Below are positions 57,063-64,000 of a stretch of 64,000 nt of DNA, piece by piece (position 1 is the stretch's first letter; each line of letters starts with the position of its first letter). This stretch comes from Apoderus coryli. Its lineage: Eukaryota; Arthropoda; Insecta; Coleoptera; Attelabidae. Under the pieces are notes generated by a model that searched no databases, was not told the DNA's origin, and saw only the letters and a program-made list of their open reading frames with translations. A program made the translations under genes and the position numbers. The stretch lies in assembly GCA_911728435.2 (NCBI GenBank), contig OU452200.1:34983715-35047714 (forward strand). Reading direction: 5' to 3'.

Positions 57063-58046
57063 TTAATGTACCATAGGCCTCCGTGAAAATTCTATAAAAG
57101 GGTCATAAAAAATTTGTATCCGTGATAACTCAAAAACCACTTAACGCATTTTAACTACATTTGGTACGAAAATACTACAGGATATTTATAGGTGGTGATT
57201 AACATTGAGCGTAGGCAAGGGATTTTAAAAGAGGTTTCAAAAATTAAAAAAAATCATAGTTTTTAAACTTATCTGAAATATTGAATAATTTAAATTTGTG
57301 TTTAATTAAATATAACCTAAAATATTTAACCTAAACAATTAGACCACACTGACATTCGAATAAAGTGTAAAATGGGGTAAAAAGTTAGAAAAAAACGTAC
57401 TTCTTAAAAATAGCAGAAATATTGACTAGTTATTTATAGCTTTGATAGAATATAACCTATAAAATTATATAAATAACTTGTTTTCATAGGCGTTCGTAAT
57501 AGTGTAAAAGGGGTCAAAATAAAAAAATATATACTTCCTAAGCTTATTCGAAATACGGAATGATTTTTCATAGTTGTAATAGAATATAACCTAAAAAATG
57601 TTACATAAATGAACTGGTTCACACAGGCGTTCGAAAATAGTGTAAAAAGGATCAAAAACGAAAAAAAATCCAAATTTAACAGAAAAATTGGCTAATTATA
57701 TATAGCTTTGATATAAGATAACCTACAACATGCAGCATAACAATTTTGTTTACATAGGCGTTCGTAAATAGTAGAAAAGGAGGCAAAATAAAGGTTATAA
57801 TAAAAAAAATCAACTATTTTGCGTACAAGAACTTGGCGTAGAAGATCTGAAATATAAAATATGTACGTATAAATAGTACCTCCAAAGAGAAATAAAAGAT
57901 ACAAAACCCGATACTTAAAAAAAATAGCTGATGTCTAAAACAAAACAAAAATTATATAAATTTTAGACAAATGACAAAAGGTCATAAAATTATTAGTTTT
58001 ACACTTAAATATGGAGAGCTATTCGTGCCTCGAGGGCAACAGTTTA
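57063..58046 (+). repeat. Repeat family B, copy 2 (5'-truncated)
   Basis: Begins inside the AACCACTTAACGCATTTTAA module and ends ATATGGAGAGCTATTCGTGC-CTCGAGG as in copy 1. Non-coding. Confidence 0.75.
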
Positions 58047-58794
58047 TTTATAATGTACCTAAGTTTCTTTTAACACACATTTTGTTATTTTGCGTTTTTG
58101 TTGTTGATTTATGTATAAAAAAAAATTCTTTTTTTACAACCCTCAATGACTTTTGTCATAGATAAGACTACCACAAGACGACTGGGAAATCCCAAAGGGA
58201 TTTCTTGTAAAAATAATAAATTAAATTAAATAATTTTTTTTTATGTTAATAATAGAATAAAATATTTGCTATTTATTTAGTGCATTTTCGTTGTCTTTGT
58301 TGAAGATTTTCATTCCTTTTTTGATCGTTTTATTTATAATTTACATCCGCAGATGCACGAAATGAAATTACAAATTGGCGATTGGTTTTATTTCTATAAC
58401 GTGAATGTATCAGTTATTTGCGAGATTAGAGTGAAGTTGGTAATTTATTATGTTATTGTGGATCAAGGAGGAGGAGGAATTGATGTTCGAACTTCTCAAA
58501 TAATAATATTATATAAATACAAACATAACAAAATCTTCCACTAAGGTAAGGAATTACAATTCTAATACCTATTTTTCACAATAAGCCCATGAGGCTGCAG
58601 TGAAACCGGGGACTTATGACGAACAGACCCTTTCAAAAAAACAAGTAGGTAATATTAAATAAATCCACAGAAAGATGAACTAGTTCCAGAATTTAAAACT
58701 ATTAAGTGTAATATATCATCTGAGAGTAAAAAAATATTAAACCCCCTGTACATTATTGTCATTATATTAGTACAATTTAAAAAAATAAACAATT
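58047..58794. other. Intergenic, nothing recognised
   Basis: AT-rich; the 63-64-codon frames here are low-complexity and not supported. Confidence 0.4.
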
Positions 58795-59043
58795 TTTATC
58801 CCACACACAATGAAAATAAACATGTAAGATTTGCGCTAACAAAATTTTTTATGGTTTATATGCAAAATATAATCTTCTAATTGTTAAATAATATAATCTC
58901 AAATTAAATAAAAAATTTTGAATAATGTTCATGTCATTGTGCGTTTAACAAAAATAACTCTTCGCATGACCAAGATAAATCAAGGCAGTTACTATGCAAT
59001 TCTTTTGTCAAAAATGTTAGTTTCAACGTTTATGCATGACAAG
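58795..59043 (+). pseudogene. Dead third copy: promoter and exon 1 of the secreted-protein gene
   Basis: Aligns by eye with 35430-35690. CACACAATGAAAATAAACAT matches the far upstream block (CAATACACAATGAAAATAAACA). AATCTCAAATTAAAT matches the region before the TATA box. AAGATAAATCAAGGCAGTTA (58973 on) matches the start-codon region, and CGTTTATGCATGACAAGT (59028 on) matches the exon end. The ATG is now ATA, the TATA box is not recognisable and the donor GT is lost (ACAAGT for GTGAGT). No exon 2 follows; a LINE fragment does. Confidence 0.7.
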
Positions 59044-59149
59044 TTCTTTCATTTTCTTCTTAACAGTCGAAGAATATTCTATGTCGATTCTCCACTGTGT
59101 ATATAAGTAATTTTCTGTTTATGTACTCGTATTGATGATGATGGACCGA

Positions 59150-59480
59150 CTTGGGCGGCACTATCAGTGATCTACACTGACGACACAAACGTGTTAATAT
59201 CAGCAAATAATACTGAGAGTTTGGTAAAGTTAGGTAATCGAGCGACTCGGGACATGTCGAAATAGTGCAACACAAATGGCCTATATCTGAAGGCATATTA
59301 AATAGATGAATGTTTCTATTCATGTGATGAATTTTATTAAACGACTGCAGTGACTTAACTGTCTAACTTTGTTGACCGTTTGTTATTATTTATGGATATA
59401 TTTTGTTAATATTTTTATTGACTTGTGTAAAACTCTTTGTTAGTTGTATACACCAATAAAAGATTATTATTAATACACCT
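59150..59480 (+). pseudogene. LINE RT fragment with 3' tail
   Basis: VIYTDDTNVLISANNTESLV then CNTNGLYLKAY, equivalent to the (Y/F)ADD and N-L-LN-KT blocks; the Ala of YADD is Thr here. Ends in a 3'-UTR-like TTATGGATATATTTTGTTAA stretch and ACCAATAAAAGATTATTATT, as in Jockey-type tails. Confidence 0.55.
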
Positions 59481-59529
59481 ATTTACCAGACAAATCAACG
59501 GATCTGGCACACAAACCTAAATGGAAATA

Positions 59530-62456
59530 AACTGTTGCGCTCGAGGCACGAATGGCTCTCCATATTTCAGTGTAAAAGTAATAATTTTATGACCTTTTTG
59601 TCATTTATCTAAATTTAATAAATATTTGTTTTGCTTTAGACATCAGCAATTTTTTTAAGTATCGGGTTTTGTTCATTTTTATTCTTTTTGGAGGCACTAT
59701 TTATACGTAGATATTTTATATTTCTAGGCCAATTTCTTGTACGCAAAATAATTGATTTTTTTTTCGTTTTATTATTATTTTGACCCCTTTTCTACTATTT
59801 ACGAACCCCTATGTAAACAAAATTTTTATGCTGCATGTTGTAGATTATCTTATATCAAAGCTATATATAAGTAGACAATTTTTCTGTTGTATTTGGAAAA
59901 ACATTTCTTTTTCGTTTTTGACCCTTTTTCGAACGCCTGTGTGAACCAGCTCATTTATGTAACATTGTTTAGGTTATATTCTATCACAACTACGAAAAAT
60001 TATTCCGTATTCCGAATAAGTTTAGGAAGTATAGATGTTTTTATTTTGACCCCTTTTACACTATTTATGAACGCCTATGAAAACAAGTTATTTATAACAC
60101 ATTTTTTAGGTTATAATCTATCAAAGCTATAAATAACTAGTCAATATTTCTGCTATGTTTAAGAAATTCGTTTTTTCTAATCTTTTTACCCCATTTTACA
60201 CTTTTTTCGAATGTCACTGTGGTCTAATTGTTTAGGTTAAATATTTTAGGTTATGTTTAATTAAACGCACACAAAATTATTCAATATTTCGCATAAGTTT
60301 AAGAACTATGATTTTTTAAATTTTTGAACCCACCACATATAAATATCCTGTAGTATTTTCGTACCACATGTGGTTAAAATCCGTTAAGTGGTTTTTGAAT
60401 TATCATGGATACAAATTTTTTTCTGACCCTTTTATAGATTTTTCACGGACGCCTATGGTACATAATTTTTGTCGTGTATTTTTAACACCAATTCAACTAG
60501 TTAAATATAAAAATTTGTATATTACATTTTTTTTAATTTGCCCCTTTTTCTACTATTTAGTAACGCCTATGTAAATAAAAATTTTATGCTGCATTTTGTT
60601 GGTTATTTTATATCAAAGCTATATAAAATTAGCCAATTTTTCTGGTATATTTGGGACACATTTTTTTTTTTTCGTTTTTGACCCTTTTTTTAAACTATTT
60701 TCGAACGCCTGTGTGAACCAATTCTTTTATGTAACATTTTTAAGGTTATATCCTATCACAACTATGAAAAATTATGCAATATTTTGGATAAGTTTAAGAA
60801 CAATGATTTTTTAAATTTTTTAAATTTTCTAGGTTATATTCTATCACAACTATAAAAAATTATTCAATATTTTGGATAAGTTTAAGAACTATGATTTTTT
60901 AAATTTTTGAACCCTCTTTTAAACCCCTTGCATACGCTCAATGTTAATCACCACCTATAAATATCCTGTAGTATTTTCGTACCAAATGTGGTTAAAATCC
61001 GTTAAGTGGTTTTTGAGTTATCACGAATATAAATTTTTTCTGACCCTTTTATAGAATTTTCAAGGACGCCTATGGTATATGAATTTTTGTCGTGTCTTTT
61101 TAACACCAATTCAACTAGTTAAATATATAAAATGTTATATATATTTTTTTTACCCCTTTTTCTACTATTTACGAACACCTATGTAAATAGGTTATCTTAT
61201 ATCAAAGCTATATATAATTAGCTAATTTTTCGGGTATATTTGGGAAACATTTTTTTTCTCATTTTTGACCCTTTTTTTAGACTATGTTCGAACGCCTGTG
61301 TGAACCAATTCTTTTATGTAACATTTTTAAGGTTATATTCTATCACAACTATGAAAAATTATTCAATATTTCGGATAAGTTTAAGAACAATGATTTTTTA
61401 AATTTTTGAACCCTCTTTTAAACCCCTTGCCTACGCTCAATTTTAATCACCACCTATAAATATCCTGTAGTATTTTCGTACCAAATGTGGTTAAAATCCG
61501 TTAAGTGGTTTTTGAGTTATCACGGATACAAATTTTTTCTGACCCTTTTATAGAATTTTCAAGGACGCCTATGGTACATTAATGTTTTCGTGTATTTTTA
61601 ACACCAATTTAACTAGTTAAATATATAAAATGTTATATTTTTTTTACCCCTTTTTCTACTATTTATGAACACCTATGTAAATAGGTTATCTTATAATATC
61701 AAAGCTATATATAATTAGCTAATTTTTCTGGTATATTTGAGAAACATTTTTTTTCTCATGTTTGACCCTTTTTTTAGACTATTTTCGAACGCCTGTGTGA
61801 ACCAATTCTTTTATGTAACATTTTTTAGGTTATATTCCATCCCAACTATGAAAAATTATTCCATATTTCGAATAAGTTTAGGAAATATATATTTTTTATG
61901 TTTTGACCCTTTTCCATTATTTACGAACGCCTATGAAAGTTAGTTATTTATGACACATTTTATAGGTTATATTCTATTAAAGCTATAAATAATTAGTTAA
62001 TATTTCTTCTATGTTTAAGAAACACGTTTTTTTTTTATATTGTTTACCTCATTTTACACTATTTTCGAACGCCAATATGGTCTAATATTTTACGTCCAAT
62101 ATTTAAGGTAATATTCAATTAAATGCATAAAAAATTATGCAGTATTGCGGTAAGTTTAAGAACTATGATTTTTTTTAATGTTTGAACCCTCTTTTAAACC
62201 CCTTGCCTACGCTCAATGTTTCCCGAAATCTAATCAGCTCCTTGCCATGTCCTATAGTATTTTTGTACCAAATTTGGTTAAAATCTGTTAAGTGGTTTTT
62301 GCGATTTCGTGCATACAAACAGACAGACATTTTTTTAAAAATACTTATTTATGTATAAAATGACCAAAAACGGTGAAATTAAAAAAAAAATGTTCATGAA
62401 ACTAATAGTCTCCATATATCCATCTATACATCATATATGATATGGAGAGCTAAAAA
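59530..62456 (-). repeat. Repeat family B, copy 3, internally expanded
   Basis: Inverse orientation, from CGAGGCACGAATGGCTCTCC (59541) to GATATGGAGAGCTAAAAATC (62439 on). The block with CCACCTATAAATATCCTGTAG, TTAAGTGGTTTTTGAGTTAT and GACGCCTATGGTA occurs at about 60345, 60950 and 61450. Tandem duplication of roughly 500-600-bp modules therefore doubled the length relative to copy 1. All open frames here are repeat-derived. Confidence 0.8.
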
Positions 62457-63480
62457 TCAGCCAGACCGTAATAGTAAACGAACTGCGATGGCTCTATTTA
62501 TTCTCTATTTGTGGATGATCTGCTGGCAAGATTGAAATGACATGGAGTTGAGTTTCAATCATGATGATCTGCTGATACTCTTCACATCTAGTTCTGAATG
62601 TATTGCTTTTCGCAGGCCTGACCCGGGATATGACTCAGGGATGATGTCAACAGAAGTAGATGTCTGTAAATTTCTAAGCAGACCTACAATTATTATGGTT
62701 TTCGTTCGACAATGTTGAAAAGGATTCTACAAAGATAACGCTGACATTATTGACATACCGATGAAACTGTGGAAAGTCCTAAATAAATCTACTGGATGTG
62801 AAACCAATAATGGTGGGCAAAAATTTTATCACGAACGTCCAGCAAAGCTATCTACTTTACAGAGACAAGTTTGTCTGGCTATTACTTGTGTAATATTCAC
62901 CACACGCCACCGTCAGCAGCTATGGAAATATTTCTAGAATAACTCAGCTTTAGATTGAATTTCGCAATATTTTGGGAAGCAACTCTGATATAACGGCATC
63001 AGCAATAGACTATGGCTTGCCTTATACAGCCAGCAGATAGCAATGAAACCTGCATGCGAGAGAGTTACAAACTGTAGATTATTACTGGTTTGGTTATCGT
63101 TCAAAAACAAAAGTACATGTGCTGGAGTTTACAGAAGAAGACCCAAGACTTTTGACAATTTGACTATATTTTAGGCCAACGTTCTAGCAACTGTGTGCAA
63201 ATATCAATTAAAATTTTCTCCGAATGGCGGTCATAGAGGTCCTAAGGTCATTAAGATCCACATAAAGAACAGTATGGAAGTGTTACAACACATTCTCAAA
63301 TATCCTCTTGTTCACTTGGTTTTAAGGGGAATAAACCGGCGGACTCTATCTGGCAAAAAGAGGCTGATGTGGATTATATCACATCAAAGCCTTTCTTACC
63401 TTTCACACTGCAAATACATAGGACCTTAATACCAGGACGACGACCGAAGATCAGAACTGTTGGCAAGAGCATCTAGGTCT
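62457..63480 (+). pseudogene. Heavily decayed LINE, low confidence
   Basis: Scattered blocks in + frames: LFVDDLLARL, a shifted LILFTSSSECIAFRRPDPGYDS, and ERPAKLSTLQRQVCLAITC-IFTTRHRQQLWKYF, resembling the post-RT region of R1/Jockey elements. RRSELLARASRSDQFAG near 63440 may be an RNase H remnant. The 78-codon frame at 63193-63429 has no domain I recognise. Confidence 0.4.
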
Positions 63481-63945
63481 GATCAATTCGCAGGAGTTGT
63501 TAATCAAGAGGCAGGAGTGGTTATTCATAAGTAGATCTCCTCGGTGATGCCTAGCGACAATCTTAGTCCATTCAGTTTAGAAAATAATGGAGCTCATTCA
63601 AAAAGACCATAGGATGACACATAGATGGCGTTACTAGCATTTTTTCCATATGATTTTTATTTACTAACCTTCAGACGATAAGTGTATAATAAATTTGACA
63701 GCAATCTGAGTATTGATTCGTGAGTTATAGCATTTTGTGTGAAGCCATGTTAGTTATTGAAAGCAAGGCAACTATGTTGAATAATAAAATCGAGTCATAT
63801 TTATTTTTTTATTATTCTTGAACCGCTATTCTAATTCTTTTTAGTTTACTTTTTTCTTGGGGTGTTCGGTTCTTATAAAAATTCCTCTTTATTCTACATA
63901 AAAATATTCATGTTTATTTTCATCACTATCACACATAAATCAAAA
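63481..63945. other. Intergenic, nothing recognised
   Basis: Contains TTGAATAATAAAATCGAGT (63777-63795), also at 54549-54567; no gene. Confidence 0.4.
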
Positions 63946-63946
63946 C

Positions 63947-63986
63947 AAACGACGTTTCGTTACTAATTAGTAACTTCCTCAGGTTG
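63947..63986 (-). ncRNA. Hammerhead-like ribozyme motif at the right edge
   Basis: Minus strand: CTGAGGA core, one extra A, perfect stem II GTTACT-AAT-TAGTAAC (shifted pairing possible), GAAACGTC with a minimal stem III (ACGT) and GTC triplet. Three-base-pair stem I (CAA, read outward from the core, with GTT). Confidence 0.6.
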
Positions 63987-64000
63987 AAACATTTTTTTTT

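Noticed and set aside
57434..62000. Several 60-80-codon Phe/Tyr-rich frames (FFxLFSNACVNQ-type)
   Set aside because: All come from the modules of repeat family B; the similarity between them is repeat homology, not a gene family.

Overview
This window looks like nuclear DNA of an insect, and a beetle is my best guess. The evidence is the AT-rich composition, GT-AG introns, AATAAA poly(A) signals, and a dense mix of arthropod transposable elements (TEs). These include several LINE (non-LTR) types, Tc1/mariner, MULE, piggyBac, Harbinger/MADF, copia-like and Crypton-like elements, and short elements ending in TACAGGGTGTCC. No ribosomal RNA, tRNA or CRISPR was seen. Most coding sequence is TE-derived and decayed.

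The best genes are two near-identical, tail-to-tail copies of a two-exon gene for a secreted, cysteine-containing, almost charge-free, Ile/Leu/Val-rich protein (copy 1 on + at 35624-38795, copy 2 on - at 49653-54758). Each has a 61-nt signal-peptide exon, a TATAAATA box, a phase-1 intron and a long second exon. A third, dead promoter plus exon 1 lies at about 58795-59043. I do not recognise the family. Two further host-like coding exons are on the minus strand (3519-3787 and 8258-8341).

Layout. 1-8090: LINE remnants, a Tc1-like relic, a host-like exon, and a foldback element with about 560-bp arms. 8258-12344: a TATA-driven first exon, then a DNA transposon holding a 5'-truncated LINE with a 10-bp target duplication. 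14093-34872: a nested stack. A Crypton-like tyrosine recombinase is split by a 19.7-kb intron. The intron holds copia-like LTRs (one with a primer-binding site, one with a polypurine tract), an 8.7-kb element with 15-bp perfect TIRs and two unrelated satellite arrays, and a THAP-domain gene. The THAP promoter region carries an 8.4-kb MULE with a perfect 9-bp target duplication. A 5.55-kb transposon with a DUF7869-like protein sits in the MULE's first coding exon; excising it with one ATAT copy restores the MULE reading frame. That transposon itself contains two nested foldback elements.

35-55 kb: the duplicated secreted-protein genes, a piggyBac relic, C2H2 and LINE fragments, hammerhead-ribozyme-bearing small elements (one a perfect 100-bp inverted repeat), a pure pentanucleotide array and inverted duplications. 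55-64 kb: a Harbinger-like element with a MADF/BESS protein, LINE fragments, the dead third gene copy, an expanded TE-derived repeat and a last hammerhead-like motif at the right edge.
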